A stretch of 64,000 bases of DNA from Flavobacterium sp. 5 (GTDB taxonomy: Bacteria; Bacteroidota; Bacteroidia; Flavobacteriales; Flavobacteriaceae). The notes under the pieces were generated by a model. It did not search any database, was not told the origin of the DNA, and saw nothing but the letters and a program-made list of their open reading frames with translations. The stretch covers positions 3,534,001 to 3,598,000 of the forward strand of contig NZ_PHUE01000001.1 of assembly GCF_002813295.1 (NCBI RefSeq), written 5' to 3'. This document shows, piece after piece, positions 27,495 to 36,956 of this stretch; position 1 is the stretch's first letter; the number at the start of each line of letters is the position of its first letter. The position numbers were made by a program, and so were the translations under genes.

Positions 27495-28265
27495 ATGACC
27501 ACACTAATTATCGAAGACGAAAAACCAGCAGCGAGATTGCTACAAAGAAAACTCGAAAAATTGAATATTGCAGTAGAAACTATGCTGCATTCTGTTGAAG
27601 AATCAATTGACTGGTTTTCTAAAAATGAACACCCCGATTTAATATTTTTAGACATCCAATTATCAGATGGTTTGTCCTTTGAAATCTTCGAAAAAATAAA
27701 CATAAAAAGTGCTGTTATTTTTACAACTGCTTATGATGAATATGCACTAAAAGCATTCAAATTAAACAGTATTGATTACCTGTTGAAACCCATCGATGAA
27801 GATGATTTGGAGACTGCTGTTTTTAAATTTAAAGATCGTTTTGATTCAACGCTTTCTGTAGGAAAAAATTCCTTGCAGTTGGATTTTGAACAAATCAAAA
27901 AAATGTTTGCGAACCCTTTTGAAAAAACATTCAAAAAAAGATTTACAGTCAAAATAGGGCAACATCTAAAAGTAATTTCAGTAGATGAAATCGAATGTTT
28001 TTTTAGCGAAAATAAAGGAACTTATATTCATACTTTCGACAACAGAGATTATTTAATCGATACTACTTTGGAACTTTTGGAACAAGAAATCGATACTAAA
28101 GATTTTTATAGAATTAGTAGAAAGTTTATTGTTTCGCTCAAGGCAATAAAGGAAATAGTGATGTACAGCAACTCCAGATTAAAGATTGTTTTGCCTACTT
28201 ATAAGGAAGATGAGGTAATTGTAAGCAGAGAAAAGGTTTCAGATTTTAAAAATTGGATAGGTTAG
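27495..28265 (+). CDS. LytTR family response regulator
   Basis: This 256-residue regulator has a receiver domain with the acidic pocket (IIEDEK) and phosphoacceptor Asp at residue 53 (LIFLDIQLSDG), the Thr of FTTAYDEYA and the Lys of YLLKPID. The LytTR DNA-binding domain fills the C-terminal ~110 residues (FTVKIGQHLKVISVDEIECFF, DFYRISRKFIVSL). It forms the output of the LytS-type kinase encoded at 25070. LytTR proteins bind [TA][AC][CA]GTTN[AG][TG] sites, and two such sites lie at promoters in this window (21601 and 23857). The operon presumably autoregulates. Confidence 0.93.
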   Translation: MTTLIIEDEKPAARLLQRKLEKLNIAVETMLHSVEESIDWFSKNEHPDLIFLDIQLSDGLSFEIFEKINIKSAVIFTTAYDEYALKAFKLNSIDYLLKPIDEDDLETAVFKFKDRFDSTLSVGKNSLQLDFEQIKKMFANPFEKTFKKRFTVKIGQHLKVISVDEIECFFSENKGTYIHTFDNRDYLIDTTLELLEQEIDTKDFYRISRKFIVSLKAIKEIVMYSNSRLKIVLPTYKEDEVIVSREKVSDFKNWIG

Positions 28266-28357
28266 CACTGTCTTATTTTTATTGTTGAGGTGGTTTTGTC
28301 TAAAATTCTGAATTTATGTTGTTTACGTATTGTACATAGATTTTGCTTATAGTCGTT

Positions 28358-29131
28358 TTATGGACGAATAAACACTCTTCTGATGCCAATTAAGACAAAA
28401 ATAAGTAAAGTGTAAATAATTAAAAACAGAGCAATGTATTCTATTTTGTTTAATGTAAGCATAATTGCTATAAGCAGTAATTGAAAGCCTAAGCCATATA
28501 ACGAAACAATTGTCATAAACCAATTTGGAAATGATTTTACTTTATAAGCTTCTTTATCCAAACGGTGAATGATTGTATCGAATATACCGTAAACGAAAGT
28601 ATATATTCGAAAAAAAAGATCCACAGTTTTTTGACTTTCACCAGGTAATGCTCTAGGAGATTTGTCTTCAAAAATTTTACTTGTTGTATCTCCTCCTTCT
28701 AATTTATGTCTTAAAATTACATAGTAATAATTGTATAAAGTGCCTTGTAATTGGATACCAATAAATGCTAAAATTGTAGTCCAAAAAGTAGTTTTGGATA
28801 CATAACAAATAGACATTAAAAGCAAAAAATTCAAGATGATGTCAAATATACTGTCGAGGTATCTTCCAGTGTATGATGGTGTATTTTTTGCACGTGCCAG
28901 TTCCCCATCAATGGCATCAATTATTGATTTTAAAATGATAAAAAAAGCAGCAAAATAGTAATGGTTTTGTATCACACAATAAATGGCAATTAGTCCAGAA
29001 ACGCCAAAAAGAAGCGTTACGTGTATAGGAGTAAAACGTGTGTTTTTTAATTGATTTGCAAAATATCTTGCAAACGGTCTACCATAATCAGATAAATCAA
29101 GGAATTGATTTTGTGCGGCAAGTTTAGACAT
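28358..29131 (-). CDS. CDP-alcohol phosphatidyltransferase family protein
   Basis: This 257-residue membrane protein carries the family signature D-G-x2-A-R-x8-G-x3-D-x3-D, seen as IDGELARAKNTPSYTGRYLDS followed by IFD (~residues 90-112). It has five to six hydrophobic helices. Such enzymes transfer a phosphatidyl or phospho-alcohol group from a CDP-linked donor to an alcohol. The acceptor is not clear. It lies alone, opposite the LytTR operon, with a -7 box (TACTTTTG, 29174-29181, minus strand) before the gene. Confidence 0.87.
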   Translation of the reverse strand: MSKLAAQNQFLDLSDYGRPFARYFANQLKNTRFTPIHVTLLFGVSGLIAIYCVIQNHYYFAAFFIILKSIIDAIDGELARAKNTPSYTGRYLDSIFDIILNFLLLMSICYVSKTTFWTTILAFIGIQLQGTLYNYYYVILRHKLEGGDTTSKIFEDKSPRALPGESQKTVDLFFRIYTFVYGIFDTIIHRLDKEAYKVKSFPNWFMTIVSLYGLGFQLLLIAIMLTLNKIEYIALFLIIYTLLIFVLIGIRRVFIRP

Positions 29132-29223
29132 TGTGATAAGTGAGCGATGAGATGTGACAATATAGTCGGACTACAAAAGTAATGCTATTTTGAGCATTTT
29201 GCTAAATTGTAATTTTAAAATGA

Positions 29224-29281
29224 CAAAACGCTTTTGAAAATGAACTCTACAAGGAGTTAATATATTTTCAAAAGCGTTTTG
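29224..29281 (-). terminator. Long inverted repeat after the heme A synthase gene
   Basis: A 17-bp perfect inverted repeat (CAAAACGCTTTTGAAAA at 29224-29240, TTTTCAAAAGCGTTTTG at 29265-29281) encloses a second small stem (AACTC / GAGTT). It sits 31 bases beyond the heme A synthase stop. It most likely terminates that gene before the next promoter, but lacks a strong trailing T run. Confidence 0.6.
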
Positions 29282-29311
29282 TTATGAATTGATTTTGATT
29301 GCGATTTTTGT

Positions 29312-30331
29312 TTATTTACTCAATCGGTGCAAAGTATATGTCATTGCTGTTAATAAAAAGAAAGCGACGATTTGATGGGTTAAACCTAGCCAAAGCGGAA
29401 CACTATAAAGCAATGTACAAACCCCTAAAGTAAATTGGATAAAAACGATTAGTACCAATGCGTTTAATCCTTTTTGTTGTTGTGAGTCAAGGGTATATTT
29501 TTTGCTTTTAAAATAAAGGAATAAAATAAGCCCTACTACAAAATAAGCTAAGGTTCTATGAACGAATTGTACACCGCTTTTTCCTTCGGTGAAGCGTTCC
29601 AACCAAGTGTTTTTTTCGAGTGCGATGCTTTCGTGAAAGAATTCCCCATCGCTCATCAAAGGCCAATGATTGTGAATTAAACCGGCATTCAAACCTGCAA
29701 CAAAACCTCCGTAAATGATTTGCAGAAGTAAAAAGATTAATGCGTATCGGGCTATTTTTCGTAATGGAACAATGACTTGTTTTTTATCGGGATAGATTAA
29801 ATCTAAAGCGACCCAAAGGGTATATGCAAAAGTAATAAAGGCAAATGTAAGGTGTAATGAAAGGCGGAAATGACTAACATCAGGATTATCGACTAGGCCG
29901 CTTCTTACCATAAACCAACCAAAAAAACCTTGTAAAGCTCCCATTCCAAGTAAAACAAAACATTTATTAAGGGTGGCTTTGTCAATTTTTTTCTTCCACA
30001 GAAAATAGAAGAAAGGAACAATAAATACAAGACCAATTATTCTCCCGATGAAACGGTGAAACCACTCCCAGAAATAGATGAATTTATAATCGGAAAGTGT
30101 AAAGTCGTTATGAATATTGATTTTTTGGTACTCAGGAAATTGTTTGTATTGGTCAAATGTTTCATGCCATTTTGCTTCTGTTAGAGGAGGAAGAGTGTCG
30201 GTAACCAAATGCCAATCGGTCATTGATAACCCTGAATTGGTTAATCGGGTAATCCCACCAACAACTACCATTACAAACACTAAAAAGCAACCCGATAGAA
30301 GCCAGATAATTACGGATTTATTGTTTTTCAT
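29312..30331 (-). CDS. ctaA: Heme A synthase (COX15/CtaA family)
   Basis: This 339-residue, eight-helix inner-membrane enzyme converts heme O to heme A for cytochrome oxidase. The family signature VGGITRLTNSGLSMTDW lies near the N-terminus. Conserved histidines occur in FIYFWEWFHRFIGR, SHFRLSLHLTFAF, QFVHRTLAYF and GLTHQIVAFF. It stands next to the CCA-adding enzyme gene in the same direction (24 bases away). Family identity is confident. Confidence 0.93.
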   Translation of the reverse strand: MKNNKSVIIWLLSGCFLVFVMVVVGGITRLTNSGLSMTDWHLVTDTLPPLTEAKWHETFDQYKQFPEYQKINIHNDFTLSDYKFIYFWEWFHRFIGRIIGLVFIVPFFYFLWKKKIDKATLNKCFVLLGMGALQGFFGWFMVRSGLVDNPDVSHFRLSLHLTFAFITFAYTLWVALDLIYPDKKQVIVPLRKIARYALIFLLLQIIYGGFVAGLNAGLIHNHWPLMSDGEFFHESIALEKNTWLERFTEGKSGVQFVHRTLAYFVVGLILFLYFKSKKYTLDSQQQKGLNALVLIVFIQFTLGVCTLLYSVPLWLGLTHQIVAFFLLTAMTYTLHRLSK

Positions 30332-30355
30332 TTTATATGTACTTTAATCTTTTAA

Positions 30356-31789
30356 TTAGTTTTCCGTTTTTTTCAATCCTAATTTTTCTGCTTTCTTCAT
30401 CATAAATCCATAAGCGGCATCATAATCATTGGCGATATCACCTTCCAGAATGGCTTCTTTAATAGCTTCTTTGAGCATTCCAATTTCACGGGATGGTTTC
30501 AAATTGAAGATTTCCATGATTTCTTCTCCAGAAATTGGTGGTTGAAAATTGCGGACATGGTCACGTTCTTCTACCTCTACAATCTTTTTTCGAACAATTT
30601 CAAAATTACTATGGTATTTTCTAAATTTATTAGGGTTTTTGGTAGTTATATCGGCTTCACAAAGTGTCATTAAATTTTCGACGTCTTCACCAGCATCAAA
30701 AACCAAACGGCGAACGGCAGAATCTGTTACAATATCTTGTGCTAAAACAATTGGTCGAGAACTCATGATAACCATTTTTTGTACAAACTTCATTTTATGG
30801 TTTAATGGCATGTGTAAGCGTTCAAATATTTTCTTAGCCATTTTTCCACCAAGAAATTCATGCCCGTGAAATGTCCAGCCTTGTTTTTTGTTGAAGCGTT
30901 TGGTAGGTGCTTTACCAATATCATGTAATAAAGCCGACCAACGCAACCATACGTCATCCGTATTTGGACAAATGTTATCTACGACTTCAAGAGTGTGGTA
31001 AAAATTATTTTTGTGTGTATGACCTTCTATTTCTTCAACTTGATTTAAAGCAGTCAGTTCGGGAAGAATGATATCTAAAAGGCCAGTTTTGAATAACAAT
31101 AAAAATCCGATTGAGGGTTTATCAGTAGAAAGAATTTTATTTAACTCTTCGACAATACGTTCTCCAGAAATTATTTTGATGCGCTCGGCATTTTTAGTAA
31201 TAGAGTCCAATGAATCTTGGTCTATGTCAAATCCTAATTGAGTAGCAAATCGAATTCCTCTGAGCATTCGCAATGGATCGTCAGAAAAAGTGATGTCAGG
31301 ATCAAGAGGTGTTTTTATTATTTTGTTGGTCAAATCAGATATTCCATTAAAAGGATCTGAAAGAGCGCCAAAATTATTTGAATTTAAGGATAAAGCTAGT
31401 GCGTTGATGGTGAAATCACGTCTGTTTTGATCATCTTCAAGTGTTCCGTTTTCTACAATTGGATTTCTACTATCGTGATTGTATGATTCTTTTCGGGCTC
31501 CAACGAATTCAATTTCGGTATCTTCAAAACGTAACATGGCTGTACCATACGTTTTAAAAACCTGAACTTTTGGTTTTTTAGGCAGTAATTCAGATACTTT
31601 TAAAGCTAATTCGATACCGCTTCCAACAGCAACAATATCAATGTCTTTTTTGGAGTCTCTGTTTAAAAGTAAGTCACGTACAAAGCCACCAATTACATAA
31701 CTTTCCACATTAAGTTCTTGTGATGCTTTCGATATGACTTCGAATATTTTATTATTTAAAAATTCTTTATAGGAAGTTTTAATGTTCAT
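30356..31789 (-). CDS. cca: CCA tRNA nucleotidyltransferase with HD domain
   Basis: This 477-residue class II nucleotidyltransferase adds or repairs the 3' CCA of tRNAs. The N-terminal head has the catalytic GGFVRDLLL and DIDIV motifs and the neck has [11 protein letters not shown]. The middle carries [15 protein letters not shown], and an HD-type phosphohydrolase motif (LLHDIGK) with the following [11 protein letters not shown] forms the C-terminal half. Its length and domain order match Bacteroidota homologues. It is essential housekeeping. Confidence 0.93.
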   Translation of the reverse strand: MNIKTSYKEFLNNKIFEVISKASQELNVESYVIGGFVRDLLLNRDSKKDIDIVAVGSGIELALKVSELLPKKPKVQVFKTYGTAMLRFEDTEIEFVGARKESYNHDSRNPIVENGTLEDDQNRRDFTINALALSLNSNNFGALSDPFNGISDLTNKIIKTPLDPDITFSDDPLRMLRGIRFATQLGFDIDQDSLDSITKNAERIKIISGERIVEELNKILSTDKPSIGFLLLFKTGLLDIILPELTALNQVEEIEGHTHKNNFYHTLEVVDNICPNTDDVWLRWSALLHDIGKAPTKRFNKKQGWTFHGHEFLGGKMAKKIFERLHMPLNHKMKFVQKMVIMSSRPIVLAQDIVTDSAVRRLVFDAGEDVENLMTLCEADITTKNPNKFRKYHSNFEIVRKKIVEVEERDHVRNFQPPISGEEIMEIFNLKPSREIGMLKEAIKEAILEGDIANDYDAAYGFMMKKAEKLGLKKTEN

Positions 31790-31871
31790 TCTTAAATTTG
31801 TTTAATCCCAATTTTTATGGAAAAGTTTGAAATTTTTTAACAAATTGCAAATGAAAATTGCAATCTGAAAA

Positions 31872-32444
31872 TTATTTTCGAATTACTTTCACCTGTGAAT
31901 CATTAGTTAATTTAATGATTGTTGAAGGTTTTCCGGCAATTTTATCGTGGTGCAAATTTACAACATAGTCAACGCCTTTTATAATTTCAGGACTAATTTC
32001 TTTGAAACTTTTTGGAGTAGACTGCCCAGAAATATTTGCCGAGGTAGATACTAATGGCTTTTTCATACGCTCCATCAATTTAAAACAAAAGGGTTCTTTG
32101 ACGATGCGAATCCCTAAAGTATTATCGGCTGCAATTAAATTTTTTGCCACATTCCTAGGATTATCAAGTACCAATGTAGTTGGGTTTTCGGATAAATCCA
32201 TAATTTGCCAAGCTACTTCAGGAACTTCTTTGAAAACATTGTAGATCATTTTTTCGCCATTCATTAGGCAAATCATGCTTTGAGTTTCAGCTCGTTGTTT
32301 GAGTTTGTATATTTTTGCAACTGCTTCAGGATTAGTTGCATCACAGCCAATTCCCCACACAGTATCAGTCGGATAGAGGATAATACCTCCTTCTTTTATA
32401 ACTTCGTATGCGTTAATTATTTCTTGATTTAAATCCTGACTCAT
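31872..32444 (-). CDS. L-threonylcarbamoyladenylate synthase (YrdC/Sua5 family)
   Basis: This 190-residue YrdC-fold enzyme makes threonylcarbamoyl-AMP for the t6A modification of ANN-decoding tRNAs. The characteristic opening GGIILYPTDTVWGIGCDATNPEAV, the KQRAETQSMICLM segment and the STSANISGQSTPKSF motif are all visible. It is short, as in TsaC-type members, and lacks the Sua5 C-terminal domain. It lies alone downstream of a sugar aminotransferase gene. Confidence 0.92.
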   Translation of the reverse strand: MSQDLNQEIINAYEVIKEGGIILYPTDTVWGIGCDATNPEAVAKIYKLKQRAETQSMICLMNGEKMIYNVFKEVPEVAWQIMDLSENPTTLVLDNPRNVAKNLIAADNTLGIRIVKEPFCFKLMERMKKPLVSTSANISGQSTPKSFKEISPEIIKGVDYVVNLHHDKIAGKPSTIIKLTNDSQVKVIRK

Positions 32445-32500
32445 AATAGAAATTTTTATTTAATAACAACTTGATGATTGTTTAAAACGATGCAGTATTA

Positions 32501-33577
32501 TTAAGATGTTAGTTTATTTATAATGTCTACAATTTTCTGTAAATCAATTGTAGAAAGTCCCACATATAATGGTAAACACACTATTCTTGAAGCGATAGAT
32601 TCTGATAGTGGCATTTTATTCCCTTTAGTATAAGTAATGGTATTTAAAGAAGGATAAAAATAGCGTCTAGGGATTATGTTTTCTTTTTGTAATGCTTCTT
32701 GAACATTTAATAGAGTAGCTTCTGAATCAAAAAGTATTGGATAATAACTATGGTTCCATTCGGTATTTTCTCTAATTTTTATGTTTTTTAAATTGTTAAA
32801 GTTTAAATTCGTATTATAAAAATCAGTTACTTTTTTTCTTTCTGCAATAATATGTTCCATATAAGGGAAAAGAGCTAATCCCATTGCTGATTGCAATTCG
32901 GAAATTTTAGCATTAATTCCGAGACCGTAAAATTCTAATGGACCATTGTGCCCAAAATTATGGCTAAAAAACAACTGGTGTTGTATTTTATCATCATTAC
33001 AAAACATGGCACCTCCTTCTCCTGTATGAAATAATTTTGTTGCATGAAAACTACAAGTACTTACATCTCCAAAATTAAATATAGATTGGTTGTTGTATTT
33101 TACACCGAAACAATGTGCAGCATCGTAAATTACTTTCAGGTTGTGTTTTTTTGCAATAATTTCTATAGCCTCAACATGGCAAGGATTTCCGAAAACGTGA
33201 GTTGCCAAAATTGCAGTTGTTTTTGAAGTTATTGCTGCTTCAATTTTGGTCTCATCTATAGTTAGATATTCAGGATTTATATCAACAAAAATTGGAGTGC
33301 AATTTTCCCACACAATTGCAGCAGAAGTAGCCACATAAGAAAAAGGAGTTGTAATTATTTCTCCACCTTTACCAAATAGTTTTAAGGCAATTTGCAAAGG
33401 TATTGTACCGTTATTAGTAATCGTAATATGAGGAACATCGAGATATTCTTTAAGTTTATCTTCTAATTCTATTGTCAGTTCACCACGATTTGTGAGCCAA
33501 ACTTTATCCCACGCACGTTTTACATAAGAATTGTATTCTTCTTGTGGGGGTAGAAAAGTTTTGGTTACTGGAATCAT
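32501..33577 (-). CDS. DegT/DnrJ/EryC1/StrS family sugar aminotransferase
   Basis: This 358-residue PLP-dependent aminotransferase acts on nucleotide-activated keto-sugars. The PLP Schiff-base Lys lies in TCSFHATKLFHTGEGG and the substrate-binding block is VIYDAAHCFG. It resembles WecE/FdtB-type enzymes that make 3- or 4-amino sugars. It is placed divergent from an acyl-synthesis operon (33834-38602), suggesting that it makes the amino group to be acylated. The acceptor position is not determinable from sequence. Confidence 0.9.
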   Translation of the reverse strand: MIPVTKTFLPPQEEYNSYVKRAWDKVWLTNRGELTIELEDKLKEYLDVPHITITNNGTIPLQIALKLFGKGGEIITTPFSYVATSAAIVWENCTPIFVDINPEYLTIDETKIEAAITSKTTAILATHVFGNPCHVEAIEIIAKKHNLKVIYDAAHCFGVKYNNQSIFNFGDVSTCSFHATKLFHTGEGGAMFCNDDKIQHQLFFSHNFGHNGPLEFYGLGINAKISELQSAMGLALFPYMEHIIAERKKVTDFYNTNLNFNNLKNIKIRENTEWNHSYYPILFDSEATLLNVQEALQKENIIPRRYFYPSLNTITYTKGNKMPLSESIASRIVCLPLYVGLSTIDLQKIVDIINKLTS

Positions 33578-33628
33578 TATAATTATGGATTTAGTACGTT
33601 TAATTTACCTTTAAGGGTAAACTATTGT

Positions 33629-33636
33629 TATATTTG
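33629..33636 (+). promoter_or_regulatory. Possible -7 box of the acyl-sugar operon
   Basis: TATATTTG fits TAnnTTTG, but the first gene is ~200 bases away at 33834, so a long leader would be implied. A small hairpin GCTGA TTTA TCAGC at ~33660 lies in the leader. No other promoter was clearer in the 256-base gap. Confidence 0.3.
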
Positions 33637-33833
33637 TGGGGTAAAAATAGGAAAAGAATGCTGATTTATCAGCAAAAGCAGGAATTTTAAAAAATAGAAC
33701 AATTTTTGGTTACTCATGATTACCTGATTAACAATATTTTATGAGTATTTTTCTTGAAATAAAATTAACATCTTTTCTTTTAAATTTTTATAAAAAACAT
33801 ATATAATAAAAATAAAATAAATTTAGGAATACT

Positions 33834-34064
33834 ATGGAAATTAACACTTTTTTGCAAAATTTTGCAGAACTTTTAGATGATACAGATGCAACATTAATAA
33901 AACAAGAAACTGTTTTTAGAGATTTGGAAGAATGGGATTCGTTGACAGCTTTGTCATTAATTGCGATGGCTGATGAAGAATATTCTGTAAAATTAACTGG
34001 TGATGATATAAAATCTTCGAAATCATTAAATGATATTTTCGAAATAATAAAAAATAAAGGGTAA
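33834..34064 (+). CDS. Dedicated acyl carrier protein
   Basis: This 76-residue acidic four-helix ACP carries the phosphopantetheine attachment Ser at residue 36 in EEWDSLTALS. It is not the housekeeping fatty-acid ACP. It stands as the first gene of an operon with two KAS III, a Rieske oxygenase, an SDR and an acyltransferase, only 5 bases before the KAS III gene. Its likely job is to hold the growing short acyl chain. Confidence 0.88.
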   Translation: MEINTFLQNFAELLDDTDATLIKQETVFRDLEEWDSLTALSLIAMADEEYSVKLTGDDIKSSKSLNDIFEIIKNKG

Positions 34065-34069
34065 TTGAA

Positions 34070-35125
34070 ATGGCTACTTTTTCAGTAAATAGTATTGCAA
34101 TAAAAGGTATATCGTGTTGCGTTCCAAAAAATAAGGAACGCAATATTGATTTGGATATATTGACACAAGAAGAGATTCAGAAATTTGTTGATGCAACCGG
34201 AGTTGAAGAACGACGTATTGCAACCAAGGAAATCTGCACTTCTGATTTATGCTCTGAGGCTGCTGAAAAATTAATCAAAGACCTGAACTGGCAAAAAGAA
34301 GAAATAGAGATCCTGGTTTTTGTTTCGCAGACTGCCGATTATATTTTACCTGTTTCTGCTGCCATACTTCAGGATAGATTGGGATTGTCTACAAATTGTA
34401 TCGCTTTTGATGTTCCTTTGGGATGTTCAGGATACGTTTACGGAATGTCAATAATAGCAGGTATGATGAAGGCAACTGGTCTCAAAAAAGGATTGCTTTT
34501 GGCTGGAGATACAAGTAGTAAATTACTTTCCAAATCAGATAAGAGTACGGTTCCGCTTTTTGGAGACGGAGGGAGTGCAACAGCATTTGAATATGATGAA
34601 AAGGCAGATAATATGCTTTTTGATTTAGGTAGTGATGGTTCCGGTTATAAAACGATAATTGTAAATGACGGCGGATCCAGAAACCGTATAAATGCTGATT
34701 CTTTAACTTATCACACTATTTCTCCCGGAATAGAAAGAAATGCCTGCCAGTTAGTCCTTGACGGGATGGATGTTTTTAGTTTTGGAATTTCACAAGCGCC
34801 AAAAACCGTAAATAAACTGATTGAAAAATTTGAAATCGATAAGGAAGCAATCAGCCATTTTGTATTTCATCAGGCCAATTTAATGATGAATAAAATGATT
34901 GTTAAAAAATTAAAACTGCCAGTTGAAAAAGTTCCTTATTCCTTAAAAGAGTTCGGAAATACATCTTCTACAACGATTCCATTAACAATTGTAACTGAAT
35001 TAAAAGATAGTCTGACAAACACTTCACAGGATTTAATCATTTGCGGATTTGGAGTTGGTTTATCCTGGGGAACAGCAAAAATAAGATTGGAAAATGTTGT
35101 AATTTCAGATTTAATTGAAATATGA
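34070..35125 (+). CDS. 3-oxoacyl-ACP synthase III-like enzyme (first)
   Basis: This 351-residue KAS III of the thiolase fold condenses a short acyl-CoA or acyl-ACP with malonyl-ACP. The catalytic triad is intact: Cys119 (FDVPLGCSGYV), His267 (FVFHQAN) and Asn297 (EFGNTSSTTIP). The genome's housekeeping FabH is not expected here. The setting (operon with ACP, oxygenase, SDR, second KAS III) implies a specialised short-chain product. It overlaps the next gene by 4 bases. Confidence 0.9.
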   Translation: MATFSVNSIAIKGISCCVPKNKERNIDLDILTQEEIQKFVDATGVEERRIATKEICTSDLCSEAAEKLIKDLNWQKEEIEILVFVSQTADYILPVSAAILQDRLGLSTNCIAFDVPLGCSGYVYGMSIIAGMMKATGLKKGLLLAGDTSSKLLSKSDKSTVPLFGDGGSATAFEYDEKADNMLFDLGSDGSGYKTIIVNDGGSRNRINADSLTYHTISPGIERNACQLVLDGMDVFSFGISQAPKTVNKLIEKFEIDKEAISHFVFHQANLMMNKMIVKKLKLPVEKVPYSLKEFGNTSSTTIPLTIVTELKDSLTNTSQDLIICGFGVGLSWGTAKIRLENVVISDLIEI

Positions 35126-36207
35126 TAAAAAATTTAAATTACATAGATGAAGCCGTTTATCTAAAAGAAAAGTCTTTGTTTTTTAATGAATCCTGGTTAC
35201 TGGTCGCACATAAAAATGAATTATTAAACAACAATGATTTTGTTACTTTAGAGTATTTTGGAAATAAAATTTTTATCCAAAACTATAACGGTACCATAAA
35301 ATCTTTTCAAAATGTTTGTTTACACCGTTTTAATACAATCCATGAAGAGCCTTATGGGAACAGGGTTTCTTCGTGTCTGTATCATAACTGGACTTATGGC
35401 AAAAAAGGAAATGTAATTGGATTAATGTGCCGTAACTCATTTGAGAAAGACAACATCAATGAATTAAGGCTCAAAGAATACGAAGTTGATTATTGTGGTG
35501 ATTTTGTCTTTATAAAATTAAATAATCAGTTTGATAAAAGTTTAGGTGATTATCTAGGGAATATGTTTAGTCCGTTAGAAGATATAAGCAAACATTTTGG
35601 TGCGAAAACGATCGACTATACAATTGAACATAAAGTCAATTGGAAGCTTTTGGTAGAAAATGTGTTAGAATGTTATCACTGTACTTCAGTACATGAAAAT
35701 TCATTTGCAAAAATGGGTTTTGGTTCTGTGCCTCCTGAGAAATTTGATTTTTTTGATGCGCACAGCTGGTGTGAATTCCCAAAAGGAGAAGATGTTAAAC
35801 CAAACAAAATCATCGAAAAATCATTAGCAGGTAGAACTTTTAAACCGCAGGGCTATTTGCATTTTTATATTTATCCGAATGCATTTATAAGTTCAGTCGA
35901 AGGTAAAGGATTTTATTTTGGATTTATGTTTCCGGAATCAGCCTCAAAAACAAATTTAAGAGTACGTTATTTTGCTCCTGAATTTGAAAATGAACTAACC
36001 GAATCACAACAGAATATTATTGATTTTATAAATAACAGTTCCAATGAATCGTTGGATCTGGTTTTGAATGAAGACAAAAAGATAGTCGAAAATATTCAGA
36101 CCAATTTAGTGAATTTTAAAGACAGCTCTCCCATTTTTGGTGATGAGGAATTTAGGATTTTAAAATTCTATGACTATTTTAATAAAAAAGAATTAAAAGA
36201 TATATAA
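35122..36207 (+). CDS. Rieske non-heme iron oxygenase
   Basis: This 361-residue Rieske oxygenase has the [2Fe-2S] ligands C66-x-H68-x16-C85-x2-H88 (VCLHRF ... CLYHNW). The C-terminal mononuclear-iron domain has the ENVLECYHCTSVHENSF block, close to the ECYHC...H pattern of choline/carnitine monooxygenases. It probably hydroxylates the acyl chain or an acyl-sugar. It needs a separate reductase, none of which is encoded nearby. It overlaps both neighbours (4 and 1 bases), showing strong translational coupling with the KAS III and SDR genes. Confidence 0.88.
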   Translation: MIKNLNYIDEAVYLKEKSLFFNESWLLVAHKNELLNNNDFVTLEYFGNKIFIQNYNGTIKSFQNVCLHRFNTIHEEPYGNRVSSCLYHNWTYGKKGNVIGLMCRNSFEKDNINELRLKEYEVDYCGDFVFIKLNNQFDKSLGDYLGNMFSPLEDISKHFGAKTIDYTIEHKVNWKLLVENVLECYHCTSVHENSFAKMGFGSVPPEKFDFFDAHSWCEFPKGEDVKPNKIIEKSLAGRTFKPQGYLHFYIYPNAFISSVEGKGFYFGFMFPESASKTNLRVRYFAPEFENELTESQQNIIDFINNSSNESLDLVLNEDKKIVENIQTNLVNFKDSSPIFGDEEFRILKFYDYFNKKELKDI

Positions 36208-36950
36208 TGAATCCATTTGATTTATCAGGAAAAAAAATACTAGTAACCGGAGCGTCTTCGGGCATTGGTTACGAAACTTGTTTAGCAATAGTAAGGCAGG
36301 GAGGAACATTTATAGCAGTTGCCAGACGTCAGGATTTTCTTGAAAGACTGATCGAGGAATGCGGAAGCGAAAATAGTTTTATAGCTGCCGATTTATCTAA
36401 AATGGATGATATCAAAGCTATTGTAGATACAGTTGAAAATATTGATGGAATCGTGCATTCTGCTGGAATAGTATCATTAGCACCGGTTAAGTTTTATTCT
36501 GAGGAATTAATGAATGAAATGCGATCCATAAATTTTGATTCTATTGTATATCTGGTGAATCTGATTTTCAAAAAGAAGAAAATAAATAAAGGAAGTTCAA
36601 TTGTTTTGGTTTCCTCTATCGCAGGTTTATTCGGAATGAAAGGAAACGGAATTTATGCAGCTGGTAAAGGGGCATTAATTGCGATTTCAAAAGTTTGGGC
36701 AAGCGAATTTGCAAACAGTAGAACAAGAGTAAATTGTGTTTCACCGGGAATGGTAAAAACAGAAATAACTTCAAAATCAATTGAAGATCTATCTTTAGAA
36801 GTAATTCAGCAGGATGAAAAAAAATATCCTTTAGGATATGGCGACCCGATTCAGGTTGCCAACCCGATTGTATTTTTGTTATCGGAGGCAAGCAGTTGGA
36901 TTACTGGACAAAATATAGTTTTAGACGGAGGAAGAACTTCAACCATATAA
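36207..36950 (+). CDS. Short-chain dehydrogenase/reductase
   Basis: This 247-residue classical SDR has the NAD(P)-binding TGASSGIGYE motif, the catalytic Ser of VLVSSIAG and the YAAGK (Tyr-x3-Lys) active site, and the GQNIVLDGGRT C-terminal signature. In an operon with ACP and KAS III it most likely acts as a 3-ketoacyl-ACP reductase. It starts on the last base of the Rieske gene and is followed 6 bases later by the second KAS III. Confidence 0.92.
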   Translation: MNPFDLSGKKILVTGASSGIGYETCLAIVRQGGTFIAVARRQDFLERLIEECGSENSFIAADLSKMDDIKAIVDTVENIDGIVHSAGIVSLAPVKFYSEELMNEMRSINFDSIVYLVNLIFKKKKINKGSSIVLVSSIAGLFGMKGNGIYAAGKGALIAISKVWASEFANSRTRVNCVSPGMVKTEITSKSIEDLSLEVIQQDEKKYPLGYGDPIQVANPIVFLLSEASSWITGQNIVLDGGRTSTI

Positions 36951-36956
36951 TTTACA

